Below are positions 10,718 to 21,539 of a stretch of 64,000 nt of DNA, one piece after another. Position 1 is the first letter of the stretch. Each line of letters opens with the position of its first letter. Both the position numbers and the translations under genes were made by a program. The stretch is from Orientallactaga sibirica (lineage: Eukaryota > Chordata > Mammalia > Rodentia > Dipodidae). The stretch covers positions 6,174,501 to 6,238,500 of the forward strand of contig JAEOAD010001365.1 of assembly GCA_036365145.1 (NCBI GenBank), given 5' to 3'. The notes below the pieces were generated by a model, which saw nothing but the letters and a program-made list of their open reading frames with translations, searched no databases and had not been told where the DNA came from.

Positions 10718-11178
10718 AAAAATCTACTCAGAAAGCATTAAGGAAGAGACATACCCTTTGTCACCCTAGACCCAAACCTTAAGTATTCCCCTGCCTCCAC
10801 ATTCCAGTGGGCCTTAGGTTTGCTTGACTGTTCCAGTCTTCTGTAAATTAATACCTTGAACTTGCTGCAATGAAGATTATTGGTCCTGCCCCTACCACCT
10901 CTCCACTTAGGAAGTCACTTGATCTTAAGCTACATGTCTGCTGGCCATGGAGTCTCAATCTTCTATCCCCTGAGGCTCATGGGGGATCAGACATCAAATG
11001 TCCCTTCTCAAGAATTGTTTGAATGCCCCACAGAACGGGAGTGCAAACAGTCAACCGTCAAGGCTAAGAGTAACTGTCTCATCGGCAAACATCTGAGGGA
11101 CATCTCCCATGGGTGGGCTCTGGAAGTGGCCAGTTTCGGTCTTGTGAGAACCATTAGAGGGAGGGGTGGCCTTCCTTC
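10718..11178. other. Unique DNA, no gene seen
   Basis: A 108-codon plus-strand frame (10880-11206) runs into the next SINE and has no recognisable content. Confidence 0.4.
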
Positions 11179-11192
11179 AAAATGCCAATCAG

Positions 11193-11378
11193 GGCTGGAG
11201 AGATAGTTTAGTGGTTAAGGCATTTGCCTGCAAAGCCTAAGGACCCAGCTTTGATACCCCAGGACCCACGTAAAGTCAGATGCATATGGTGGTGCTTGTG
11301 TCTGGATCATTTTCGGTGGCTAGAGTCTCTCTTTCTTTCTGTTTCTCTAATAAATAAATCAAAATAAAATATATTTTT
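11193..11378 (+). mobile_element. DIP-like SINE, short subfamily
   Basis: GGCTGGAGAGATAGTTTAGT head, CTGCAAAGCCTAAGGACCCA, tail TAATAAATAAATC. AAAATGCCAATCAG at 11179-11192 and AAAAGGCCAATCAG at 11379-11392 form the target-site duplication. Confidence 0.92.
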
Positions 11379-11392
11379 AAAAGGCCAATCAG

Positions 11393-11969
11393 AAAGGACT
11401 GAATACATGGTGAATCCAAGGAGCAATTTGCTTAGACTTTAAGGAGAAGAAAAAGCAGAAAAATTTTGGATCATGTAACCAAAGAGGTGAAGGGTTTAGG
11501 GTTTCAGGCACAGCTGGATCCAGCAGCTCAAGTCCTCCTGACAAGCCTGCATATTTAAAACTTTGAGTACATCACTTAGGATCCACTTCCAGCTGTGAAC
11601 ACAGCCACTCTTTCCTCTGTTCCCTGTCACAGTGAGAGCCCTGGCCCACAGGCCCATAATTTCTGCCTCATGAAAAGGTTTCCTCTAAAAAGAGAAGGAA
11701 AGTGAGCTGAGAACAGCACACGCAAACACAGATCTAAAGCAGGAGCTCCCAGCACTGTGTGAAGGCCTGGCTTCCAAGCCTCCTTTCTGTCACGGAAGCC
11801 CTCCAGCCCCAGCCCCTCACACCCTCGCATCACCTTCCCAGCTGCATGAGATCCCCAAAGGACCAGACAGAGTGTCTAGCTCCCTCCCCGGACACACAAG
11901 CCCTCTGCAGAGAACTTTCAGTGTTTCCAGGATGGGTGCTCAGAACAGGAGGGGCAGCCAGAGACACTG
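11393..11969. other. Unique DNA, no gene seen
   Basis: Purine-rich start, then mixed GC-richer DNA. Nothing recognised. Confidence 0.4.
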
Positions 11970-12060
11970 GCCTGGGGAGAGTTGGAGCCAGACAGCCTGG
12001 CTGCAAAGTCCAGCTCTTCCACTTATAAGCCAGTGAGGACGCTTGAGCACTTCTCTTAAA
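11970..12060 (+). mobile_element. MIR, 5' part
   Basis: GTCCAGCTCTTCCACTTATA and GCACTTCTCTTAAACC match the MIR order for the region before the conserved core. The remaining part resumes after the LTR at about 12419. Confidence 0.6.
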
Positions 12061-12073
12061 CCACTCTGAGTGG

Positions 12074-12418
12074 GTTCCTTTCTCTTGTGCTGAGACAAAA
12101 TACCTAGCCAGAAGCAGCTTATGAAAGAAAAACAAATGATTTAATTCAGCTTATAGTTCCAGAGGGTAGAGTCCATCATGACAAGTTGAGTGTGGCAGGG
12201 CCAGGAAGCTATCATCACACTGTCACCTCAGCCGGAAGGGAGTAGAGAATAGCACACAGGGTCCGATATAACTTCAAAGCCCCGCCCTCAGAGACACACT
12301 GCCTCCAAGCTTTACTTCCTACAGATTCCACAACCTTCCAGATCAGCACCACCCACTGGGGAATAAGTATTCAAACACATGAGTGTATGGGGGACATTTT
12401 CCATTCAAGCCACCACAC
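12074..12418 (-). mobile_element. MaLR-type LTR (MT/ORR1-like) inside a MIR
   Basis: Resembles the rodent MaLR text that contains a TTCAGCTTATAGTTCCAGAG block, CACCACCCACTGGGGAATAA, and AACACATGAGTGTATGGGGG before CCATTCAAGCCACCACA. Orientation is assigned from memory and is less certain than the family. Confidence 0.6.
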
Positions 12419-12535
12419 ACTCTTGCCTTGGGTTTCTTGTGTATCAAAGGGATTTTTAGCCACACAGGAGAATGGCTGTGAGGATAAAATGAGAGACTAT
12501 ACACACAGGGCTTTCAAGACTTCCTATGTCCTTGT
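12419..12535 (+). mobile_element. MIR, 3' part
   Basis: GGGTTTCTTGTGTATCAAAG and GGCTGTGAGGATAAAATGAG correspond to the MIR segment with the TTTCCTCATCTGTAAAATGG and GTGAGGATTAAATGAG blocks. Confidence 0.6.
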
Positions 12536-13484
12536 TGGCTAAAGTGAAGGGAAAAAGGGATGGGGGGAGAAGGAAGGGAGGGATGAGGGAGAAGAGGGAG
12601 AGAAGGAAGGAGGGAAAGCTCTTCCAGCAAAGCAAGGGAATGCTGAAGCTGGTCTCAGCTCAGGGCTCTGAGTTCCTTTTCCCTTTCTGGAAAACCTGAG
12701 AAGCATCTGAGTAGAAGGGCCCCCCCTTCGCTCACTTCCCCACACTCCTTCAAACCCACCCCATGCCTGACAATGAGCTCTTGGGAGATGCCCCTTGGCC
12801 CTGGGACACAAGGACAGCTAGGGCAGAAGGGTCTCTGGAGAGATGGGTGTCTGTGTCTCCCTCCACTCCTTCCTACTCCCCCAGGACTGCCCACTCAGTA
12901 GTACTTCCGCCCTCCTTCTACCCAACTCGGAAACCCCTGGAGGAGAGAGGCTGCTTTAAACCCCACAAGAGGCAGTTTCCGTTTGATTTCAGTTCCTGCT
13001 CACATGCCAAGACATTAGCCGACAAACCTTTACTAGCCCCATCTCTGTGACCACTGTCCTCAAAACCCATTCCATGCCACAAATAAATATGGACAGACAT
13101 CCTTCATCTTGGGGTCCTCAACAGCCACTGAGGCAGATCTCTGCCCCACTTGGGCATCAACTTCCTGTCCAGCTCTACTAGGTGTGCTGTTCCACCACAT
13201 TCACTCGAATCCTGCCCTTGGGGCTGACACACTTGGCTTCAGGCACCTCCTCTCTAACCCCTCACCAGTCAGGAATTTCACTTCCATCCCAGGGCTGGCA
13301 CATCAGGCTTACCACTCCAGTTGGCTCTGCCCTCATCACATCACACCTTTCCACCTTCATGCCCATCTCCCCACAGGGACCACTTAGCCTTAACTTTGAA
13401 TTTTCTTCCCACCTGGGACTTACTTATTTATAAGTGTGTTATTGCTCAAGTTATACAGTTTATCTCTAGTTTAGGTTGCCTACT
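12536..13484. other. Unique DNA, no gene seen
   Basis: A purine-rich patch at 12545-12620 is followed by C-rich, T-rich unique DNA. Short overlapping frames have no motif. No splice-bounded exon is apparent. Confidence 0.4.
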
Positions 13485-13499
13485 TGTGTCTGTGTGTCT

Positions 13500-13537
<38 letters not shown>

Positions 13538-13795
13538 CTTCATGTGCACATATGTGTGGAAGCAGAGAGCAATCTTGGTTGGCCTTTGTTTCATTCAAGA
13601 TCTGTCATAGGCCTGGAACTCAGCAACTAGGCTTGACTAGCTGATCAGCTAGCCCCAGAGGGTCCTCCTAGTTCTTCCCTCCAATACTGGACTATAAGTA
13701 TGTGCCGCCATGCTCAGCATGGTTACATTGGTTCTGGGGATCAAACTCAAGTCCTTACACTTATACTGACTAAACTATCTCTCCAGCCCATACCT
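13485..13795 (-). mobile_element. TG microsatellite plus B3-like SINE
   Basis: A TG run at 13485-13536 passes into minus-strand B3-like text: GGTTCTGGGGATCAAACTCA and ACTAAACTATCTCTCCAGCC. This TG-plus-SINE arrangement matches the B3 tail. Confidence 0.7.
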
Positions 13796-13821
13796 ACTAC
13801 TTTAAAAAAAAATCCACTTAT

Positions 13822-14050
13822 GGGCTGGAGAGATTGGCTTAGTGGTTAAGACACATGCCTGTGGAGCCTAAGGACCCTGGTTCGAATCTCCAGGTCCCAT
13901 GTAAGCCAGATGCTCATGGTGGCGCATGTGTCTGGAGTTCATTTGCAGTGGCTAGAGGCCCTGGTGTGCCCATTCTTCCTTCCCCCCTTTCTGTCTCAAA
14001 TATATATGGCAAAATCTTAATAATAAAAAATCTTAATAATAATTTTTTTA
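13822..14050 (+). mobile_element. DIP-like SINE
   Basis: GGGCTGGAGAGATTGGCTTA head, TGGTTCGAATCTCCAGGTCC (B-box-like), GTCTGGAGTTCATTTGCAGT, then a TAATAATAAA tail. AAAATCCACTTA before and AAAATTCACTTA after are the target-site duplication. Confidence 0.92.
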
Positions 14051-14099
14051 AAAATTCACTTACTAATTCATTCATACAGCCAGTATTAAAAAAAATTGT

Positions 14100-14657
14100 C
14101 CTAGGTTTGTGTGTGCATGCATGTTTATATGTGTATGATGCATGCTTGTATGTGTGTAGGCTCATGTATATGTGTGGACACTAGAAGTCAACATCAAGGT
14201 CTTCCTTAATCACTCTTCACCCATCTTTATAAAAACACATTATTTTAATTTATTTATTTGCAAGCAGAGAGAGATAGAAGAGAGAGATGAAGAGAATGGG
14301 CATGTCAGGGCCTCCAGCTGCTGCAAACAAACTATAGATGCATGTGCCACTTTTTGCATCTGGCTTTAAGTGGGTACTGCCCAATCAAACCCAGGTCATT
14401 AGGCTTTGCAGGCCAGTGCCTTAACCACTGAGCAATCTCTCCAGCCTTCCACCTATCTTTTCAGAGTCTTGCACTGACTCTACTTACTATTTAACCAGAC
14501 CAGCCAACCAGCCCCAGCAATTCTCCTATCTCCACGTCCCCAGCTCTGGGATGACAGGTGCACTGTACTAGGGGTTTTGAAATGTGGCTGCTGGGTAACG
14601 CAGGTCATCATGTTTGTGAGGCAAGCATTTTGCCCACAGAGCTATCTCCCCAGCCTT
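14100..14657 (-). mobile_element. B3-like SINE split by another SINE
   Basis: TG-rich text and GACACTAGAAGTCAACATCA at 14170-14215, then the other half at 14450-14657 ending CAGAGCTATCTCCCCAGCC. Together they read as one minus-strand B3-like element with a DIP-like copy (14238-14446) inserted. Confidence 0.6.
14238..14446 (-). mobile_element. DIP-like SINE nested in a B3
   Basis: AATTTATTTATTTGCAAGCA tail, GGGCCTCCAGCTGCTGCAAA, GAGCAATCTCTCCAGCC head. Confidence 0.9.
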
Positions 14658-14990
14658 GAAGCTGGGTATTCTTAATGTACCTAGCTCTCCCCTCAGGGCC
14701 ATGGTGAGATCCTTCCCAGCAGCCGTCTGTGAGGCCCAAGCGGACATTGCCTGTGGTGGGCAAGAATTACCTGCCGAGGACCTTCCTTGGGTGTGATCTT
14801 CCTCATAGGGGAAGGCGGCTTTCCACTCAGGGGTGGGGGGGTCCTTAAGGAGTTGACGGTGCATGCAATCACATCAGGGCCTGAGTCTTGGGTTTTTCCT
14901 TTGACCATTTTAGAAGTCTCTCTCTCTTTCTTTCTCTTCTTACACCCTCCCTCGCTCTCTCATTATGTCACTTACTTTGCTCTTGTTTTC

Positions 14991-15024
<34 letters not shown>

Positions 15025-15403
15025 TTCCTCTTTGCCTGGGAAAACTCATTTGCCTACCAACTTTGTTGACCAACTTTTGTAAACGGTGCCCGACATTTAT
15101 CACATTTGTGTTCGATCTCTTCCTTACATATAAAGACATGACAGCCTGCTCCTTCTATGATAGATGTACTTATTTCTTCTAAACTATCACTAACCAAGCA
15201 TATCATTTTTATACAGTAAGTGTATATTCAATTTTCTACAGTTTTGACTACTAAACCGCCTTAGCAGTGAGACAAATGACAAATATATTGCAATATTAGC
15301 AGAGGTTCCTTAAGCCCACGTCAGACTGTGAGTCCATGCTTATTCTCGTGTGGAGATGAGACAGTGAGGAGGAGCTGGCTGGTGGGACTTGTGGCCTTCG
15401 GTG

Positions 15404-15442
<39 letters not shown>

Positions 15443-15790
15443 CTGTGCTGTCTGACCTGGAGTTAAAGCCTGGGACAGAAAGCTTCCTACTACAGAATTA
15501 GTTCTTCATTTCTCCAAGGTGTCCTAAAGCCTGTGCTATATTTTTGTCCAGATCACAGTCCCAACTATAGCAGCCACGAAGAATAACTAGATGTCATTGA
15601 AGAGCCCACCCATGCCGCCGGGAGACACAGGGAGCCACGCCCGGGACAGCTCGCTGAGCACCACAGCTGGCACCCTGCGCACACTCTAGCCTGTCCTTCT
15701 CCCATTCTAGCCTTTATTCCTGTCCTCCTTCCTTCCCATCCCAGTCTTTCTTCCTGCCCTCCCCCTTCTCACTGTCATTCATACGTTGAG
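14658..15790. other. Unique DNA with two TC microsatellites
   Basis: TC runs lie at 14992-15025 and 15406-15438. 15040-15300 is AT-rich, repeat-free, and may be conserved noncoding DNA. Frames through the TC runs encode Leu/Ser repeats and are not genes. Confidence 0.45.
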
Positions 15791-15960
15791 CTCCTACTAT
15801 GCAACACACAGAAGCTCAGGTGCACAGACCTGTCCCAGAATGCATGGTGTAACGTTAAGTCCACGGGGAGAGCCACCTAAGAGGCAGATGCACAGTGTGA
15901 AGGTCTCCATGGTCAGAGAGCTAAGAGAGCCATGGAAGGGAAGATGGGGGAGAAACAAAG
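15770..15960 (-). mobile_element. L2-like fragment
   Basis: TCATTCATACGTTGAGCTCC then TACTATGCAACACACAG resembles the antisense L2 3' end (TTCATTCA, GAGC, CCTACTATG order). Old and diverged. Confidence 0.45.
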
Positions 15961-16321
15961 CATTGAAATGGACTTGGCATTGGTTCTGGGGGGGGGCACT
16001 TCTGGGGTTGGAGGCTTGATAATGGATCTGTTGCAATTTAGCTACAGAGATGATGTACGAGGCTCTTCCGCTGACATTGACTCAGGTCACTGGGCCCATT
16101 GGATGTGATACAATGTCAATGGAACTGTTATGTGTTATTGATGTCAGTCACGGAATAGATGAAAACATTATAAAAATAGCTTTTGTCGCCATTTACATTT
16201 TTTTTCATAAATGGCGAAAGGCATCATTCCCCCATTGCCAGGAATAAGGGAACAAAGGAGGCTTCACACCAATCTCAGCAGGTCATAGAGGGCCGCCCTG
16301 CCCCCACAAAAAGTGACTGAA
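15961..16321. other. Unique AT-rich DNA with a hairpin
   Basis: Repeat-free. It contains a perfect 10-bp inverted repeat, TCGCCATTTA at 16186-16195 and TAAATGGCGA at 16208-16217, with a 12-base loop. Each arm resembles a YY1 core (GCCAT). Confidence 0.5.
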
Positions 16322-16455
16322 GGGCTGGCAAGATGGCACAGAGCTTCAAGGCTCTCTCTTGCAAAGCCTGGCAGCCCATGTTCGATTACCCAGTTCACAC
16401 ATTAATGCACAAGGTGGTCCATGCACCTGGAGTTCATTTGCAGCACTTACAAGAG
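16322..16455 (+). mobile_element. Partial DIP-like SINE
   Basis: GGGCTGGCAAGATGGCACAG head, TTGCAAAGCCTGGCAGCCCA, GCACCTGGAGTTCATTTGCA. The tail is lost. Confidence 0.75.
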
Positions 16456-16559
16456 TGACTGCCAACAATGGTGGAGAGACTGTCCATTCTTCCCAGAAAG
16501 GGAGGCATGAAGATTCTGGGCTGCTGCCTATTAAAATCCAGGAGGAGCAGAGTGAATGT

Positions 16560-16655
16560 TTTTCTTCTTCCTTCACCCAACCAACTTGCTGAGACCCTAC
16601 TGTGTACGGGAAATGACACCACCTGTCCTGGTGCAGTTTGAGATTCAAGTCTCCA
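16560..16655 (-). mobile_element. L2-like fragment, weak
   Basis: TTGCTGAGACCCTACTGTGT resembles antisense L2 (GAGCACCTACTGTGTGCC). Confidence 0.35.
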
Positions 16656-16765
16656 GTGTCCCCACAGCTCCCATTTTGTTTGACTTTTGATCTCATGAAG
16701 CTGGAGGCTTTAAGAAGCAAGGCTTGGCTGGCAGAAGGAGGACACTAGGAGTGGACCTTGAGTTG

Positions 16766-16987
16766 TTTTTTTAAAAATATTTTTATTTATTTATTTGAGA
16801 CAGGGAAAGAGAGAGAGAGAGAAAGAGAGAGAGAGAATGGATGCTCCAGGGCTTCCAGCCACTGCAAAGGAATTCCAGATGCATGCAGCCTCTTGTGTAT
16901 CTGGCTTACCTAGGTACTGGGGAATTGAACCGAGGTCCTTTGGCTCTGCAAGCAAATGCCTTAACCATTTCAGCTATCTCTCCAGCA
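16766..16987 (-). mobile_element. DIP-like SINE
   Basis: ATTTTTATTTATTTATTTGA tail, GA tract, CAGGGCTTCCAGCCACTGCA, GGGGAATTGAACCGAGGTCC, head TCAGCTATCTCTCCAGCA. Confidence 0.92.
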
Positions 16988-18326
16988 CTGGGCTTTGAGT
17001 TTAATTAACCTCAATCTGCTTCTGGCCTTTGCTCAACTTTCCTGCCAGCCACCTTGAAGTTACCACCCACTTCCACTTCTACACTGCCCACAGACTCCAC
17101 TGCCCACTTGTGCCCTCCACGACAAGATAAGCCCCTTCCCCCTGTCCTTCCTTCTCTCGGGTGTTCTGTCAAGGAAATGAGATCAGTAATTGTTTATTAC
17201 TCAGCCAGGGTTCTCATCTGTGATATGGAATGGGGGGAATGGCACGTGAACAAGATGTCCAGATGGCACTAGCTGCAATTCTTGTTTCTGAACGTCCCTG
17301 TGGCCTTGGGGTCATCCTGTAACAATTGTGCAGGAAAGTCCATGTGTATGTCAAGGTCTCCCTTGGCACCTAGGGTCATGTCCCTAGGCTGAGCCCTCCA
17401 GGAATAGGTCACCCATGATCAGCTCTGCTTTATATATGAAGACAGTGAAGGGATTTGGCCAAAGTCACAGGGTGAGCAATAGGGACAGACTGGTGAGGAC
17501 ACAGGTGTGGTGGCCTCTGTGGACCCAGTTGCCTGCACCTCGCTGCTTTCTCACTGCTGAGAATCGTGGGTGCTCTTTGACTCTAGAAGTTCAGGGCTCG
17601 CAGAGCTCAGGAGTTAGCTCGAGGCCAGACACAACCCCCCCCCCAACCTCCACTTCTTCTGAACCTCACTGTCTTCGTGCCCATTTTATACCCACCCAAA
17701 GATCTGCTTCATGAGAAGCCAGGAAAGGGTCTTGAACAAGCTCAGATTTCCCAGCATGACCTCACCTGGGATGACGAGTGTCCAGCAGAGTGAGAAACCC
17801 ACCATGCATGGACAGGGACAGGGACAGGGACCGAATCTCGTTTTGAAAAGGAGATAGTAGGAGGCAGGGACACGTGAGACTGAGAAACACAGAATTACAC
17901 CATCAATGTATAATGCATTCTAGGTTTATCCACGACACAGCTCAAGGGACCAGGGATTCCTCCATTGGCCCATGCCTGTCTCTGCTGGGGTTCAAGACAC
18001 TCTGAACTGACCATCTCTAACGTGAAGGATTGACGTCGGAAGTGCTTCAAACTCGGAATTCTGTTGAGCATGGCAAGAAGCTGCTCACAGAACTTTGCTT
18101 CTGCACAGAGATGCAATGTGTTGGATGCAAGTATCTGGGGCCACATGTGTAAGGTAGAGATGAAACATAAATAAATTTAATGTTTAGATTCCAAGATATC
18201 ATGCTTCGTAGCCCATGAACAGTCTGAACTCTGAAAGCATACAAAATCTGCCAATCTGAAGTAAATTCACCAATTAAAGTCCCCAGTCAAAATTATTTTA
18301 AAGAAATATAGAATCTGAGAAAAGAT
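16988..18326. other. Unique DNA, no gene seen
   Basis: Mixed DNA. 17415-17500 resembles an antisense MIR (TTTGGCCAAAGTCACAGGGT). A short GACAGG triplicate lies at 17812-17830. No exon recognised. Confidence 0.4.
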
Positions 18327-18343
18327 CATTAGCTAGGATTTTT

Positions 18344-18561
18344 TAAAATATATTTTATTTATTTATTTGAGAGAGAGAAAGAGAGGGGAGAGAGAGAGAG
18401 AGAGAGAGAGATCGGGCACTCCAGGGCCTCCAGGCACTGCAAACGAACTCCAGATGCATGTGTCCCCTTGTGCATCTGGCTTACGTGGGTACTGGAGAGT
18501 CAAACTGGGATCCTTTGACTTTGCAGGCAAAAGCTTTATCCGCTAAGCCATGTCTCCAGCC
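18344..18561 (-). mobile_element. DIP-like SINE, recent
   Basis: Full-length minus-strand copy with an intact tail, GA tract (18370-18411) and head ending CCATGTCTCCAGCC. A perfect 17-base target-site duplication, CATTAGCTAGGATTTTT, lies at 18327-18343 and 18562-18578, which suggests a young insertion. Confidence 0.95.
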
Positions 18562-18740
18562 CATTAGCTAGGATTTTTCAGGCCCTGATGCTCACTAGAC
18601 TGTTGGCCCTGCCTAGGCTCAGCTGAATTCTGTCCCAGTGGTGCCCAACGAAGCCTGTGGTCTTCTCGGCCAACTCTAAAATATTTTTCCCCCTTATACT
18701 GGTTCTGAAGTAGGAACTGTGTGTGACTCCTGAGTCTTAA

Positions 18741-19082
18741 GTGTGGTCCTTTGAGTCAGATGTTTATACTCAGGTGTTTTAAATGCTTGGTTCCTAGTTG
18801 ATGGCAATTTAGAAGGTGGAGCCTTGCTGGAAGAGGTGTGTTATTGGGGGCAAGTTTGAGGTTGTTGCGGTCAGCTCCTGCTTGCCAGGGCTGGGCTTAC
18901 CCTCCTGCTGCTGTTGTCCACATGCTGTGGCAGAGGTGATGCCCAGACTCTGCTCATGCTATGCTTTCCCCAGCCATTAGGAAGCTTCCCCTCCAGACTG
19001 TAAGCCCAAATAAACTCTTCCTCCCATTAGCTGTTTTAGGTTAGGTGCCTTACCCAACAACAAGAAGGTAACTGGTACACTA
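18741..19082 (+). mobile_element. MaLR-type LTR
   Basis: CTCAGGTGTTTTAAATGCTT, GGTTCCTAGTTGATGGCAAT, GACTGTAAGCCCAAATAAAC (polyA-signal block) and the GGTAACTGGTACACTA end follow the order of the LTRs at 3451 and 8110. No internal region is attached. Confidence 0.6.
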
Positions 19083-19185
19083 ACTAAATGACTGTGCCAT
19101 TTCAGACAACTTTAGGCAAGACTCACAGCCTGTGATGTAGTGTTTCTTCCTTCCTTCTTCTTCTTCTCTCTCCCTACTCCCTACC

Positions 19186-19330
19186 TTTCTTTCTTTTTGT
19201 GGCACTGATGATTAAGCTGAGAGCCCTGACCGTGACTTGGCATACTGTCTCCCACTGTGCAAGACCCTTAGCTCCTTGCTGGGGGATTCTAGTCAAGCAC
19301 TCTAATCACTGAGCCTCATCACCAGCTTTC
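19186..19330 (-). mobile_element. Old tRNA-derived SINE (B2/ID-like)
   Basis: TCAAGCACTCTAATCACTGA then GCCTCATCACCAGC reads as a decayed minus-strand tRNA-SINE head. Weak. Confidence 0.4.
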
Positions 19331-19349
19331 TTCTCACTTTTTATTTTTT

Positions 19350-19569
19350 ATTTATTTACTTTTTTAATTTCAGAGAGAGAGAATGGGCACGTAAGGGTCT
19401 CTCAGCTGCTGTGAACGAACTCCAGATTCATGTGCCCCCTTGTGGGCAAGTGTGGCATTGCACCCTAGAATCACTTTGCGTCTGGCTAATGTGGGACCTG
19501 GAGAATCAAACGGGCATTCTTAGGCTTAGCAGGCAGGAGCCTTAACGGTTAAGCCAACTCTCCAGCCCC
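19350..19569 (-). mobile_element. DIP-like SINE, long subfamily
   Basis: TTTAATTTCAGAGAGAGAGA tail, GGTCTCTCAGCTGCTGTGAA, GCCCCCTTGTGG at 19434-19445 (near-CTCF core on the plus strand of the element), and a head ending CCAACTCTCCAGCCCCC. CTTTTTATTTTT on both sides is the target-site duplication. Confidence 0.92.
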
Positions 19570-19587
19570 CTCCCCGCTTTTTATTTT

Positions 19588-19692
19588 TAAGACAGTCTCA
19601 CTAAGTTGCTCAGGCTGGCCCTGAGCATGTGATCATCTTACCTCAGCCTCTCAAGAGGCTGGGGTGACAGGCCTGCAGCGCCAAGCCTAGCT
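19588..19692 (-). mobile_element. Old B1 SINE
   Basis: AGACAGTCTCACTAAGTTGC, CAGGCTGGCCCTGAGCATGT, CTCAGCCTCTCAAGAGGCTG. Confidence 0.8.
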
Positions 19693-20204
19693 CCTGTTAT
19701 TCGGAGAGAACATTAACACAATCTATTGCCCAGTAAAGACCAGACACGATCCTAAATGTGAAGTTCTAGAACACGGATGGACACAGAGTTCAGTGAATGG
19801 CATTTATTGTCCCCTACAGAGCCTCTGAAGGATATGGACTGTGTGGCAGTCACACAAGCTCTGGAAGCTGCTTTGCAGGCTGCTAGGGTTGCCTCCTGTC
19901 TTGGCAGAACATGACAGATGCCTTGTCACTGGCCATCTCTATGTCACAGAAGACCCTTCCTCAGATGGCAATGATAGAACTGCTTCCTTTTCATGAAGCT
20001 TGTCATTCAGGAAGCCAGCTGTCAAGATCCAGATGAAATTCTAAAACCCAGGTCACATTGATGCTCATCTGCGGAACCCGGGACCGTCTGCAGAAGGAGC
20101 TTGAATTACATCCTTCCTCAGCCATGGTTTGATGTGGTTTGGGCTCAGTTCAACTTCGCCCAAGTACTTCAGGGTTAAACATCTCAGCTTTTAGCTTTCA
20201 AAGC
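19693..20204. other. Unique DNA, no gene seen
   Basis: Nothing recognised. Confidence 0.4.
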
Positions 20205-20325
20205 AAGCAAATCTATGTCTGAATTCCAGGAAACCTACTTTTATCTGTGTGGTTTAGGGAGCATGAATGCCCCTATTTGCCAAATGGGTATGATAAATAG
20301 AGATGATGTGCATATCAAATGCAGC
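20205..20325 (+). mobile_element. MIR fragment
   Basis: TTTGCCAAATGGGTATGATA and TAGAGATGATGTGCATATCA occupy the place of the MIR CTGTAAAATGGGGATAATAA block. Confidence 0.5.
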
Positions 20326-20476
20326 CAGGTGAGTTGCTCAGTGGGGTGCTGGCTAAGGAAAAAGAGAAAAGAGTGTGTTCTATTGGCCTGAGAAACAACA
20401 TGGAGGGAAATCAACAGAAACAGTACAATAGGGATAGATTCATGGAAGCTCCACAGAATGAAAGCATAGACATAGG

Positions 20477-20479
<3 letters not shown>

Positions 20480-20554
<75 letters not shown>
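20480..20554. repeat. TA then CA compound microsatellite
   Basis: TA units at 20480-20530 pass directly into CA units at 20530-20554. Frames here are Ile/Tyr and Thr/His repeats only. Confidence 0.97.
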
Positions 20555-20579
20555 TATATGAGACGATCTTTAATCTCTT

Positions 20580-21195
20580 ATAAGTTGGAAAATATAAAAA
20601 AATTAAAAAGGACTTCATTATTTTTGATTATGTATTAATTATACATTGTTCTTTTTCAACAATGATACCAAACAATTGAAATTAAAACTGGATGACTTTT
20701 ATAGAAAATTACAGACAGCTGCAAAGAAAGTTAGTAGAAAGGAAATCAAATGAACTATATAGAAAATTATAGGAAAATGGTCATAAATAAAAATGAAGAG
20801 AACTTAAGGATGTACATGATAAGTGAGAAATTGAATATTACACACTTAGAACGGGAAGGAGATAGGGAATGGAGCAAACCATTTGAACAGAATGACTGAG
20901 AGGTTTCTAGAACATATGAAAAACAAGTAGACAATCAAGAAGGCCAAGAAATGAGAAAAGATAAAAATAAATTATTGACTCATACTTTTGTACATTATCA
21001 TAAAAATAGAATAATCCAACTAATAATCAATATCACTATGTTTTCCTAGCATGCACAAGTCCCAGGATTTGATCCCTAGCACTAAAATATGTCCTTTAAA
21101 GGCCAGGTAAGACATTTTTTTTTTTTTAACTGAACAGAATTAAGGCCAACAACTGATTTCTGAGTATAAAAAGAAGGAAGCTAGAAAACAACTAA

Positions 21196-21234
<39 letters not shown>

Positions 21235-21538
21235 ACCAAACATGAATTTTAGGCCTCTCAACAATAATCTTGAAAAATGAAAGTGAAGTTACATTAAAAC
21301 TAATACATTGATTCCCCCCCCCCCCCAGAATTCTCACTAATTGTGGAGGAGCTCTTTTGAACCAATTTTCTCATAAATGATATAAATATTCTGAAGAAAA
21401 TAAAATATCCACAGCATGTGATTAACAGTATTTTGGTGGTAAAGACAGAGCAATTATCTAGAAAAAAAGGGGGGGGGAATAAAAATAATAACAGAGGCTC
21501 AGTAACATGAGGTACTACACAGGGCCCAGCACACATAA
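20580..21538 (+). mobile_element. AT-rich region, probably old LINE-1
   Basis: A-rich on the plus strand, as LINE-1 sense text is, with stops in all frames. It contains an ID-like scrap at 21040-21090 (TCCCAGGATTTGATCCCTAG), a TG run at 21200-21232 and a C-run at 21316-21327. Assignment to LINE-1 is by composition and by the secure LINE-1 text that follows. Confidence 0.4.
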
Positions 21539-21539
21539 A

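Noticed and set aside
13822..13900. tRNA-like A and B boxes in SINE heads
   Set aside because: These are internal polymerase III promoters of tRNA-derived SINEs, not tRNA genes; no cloverleaf with a complete acceptor stem was found.
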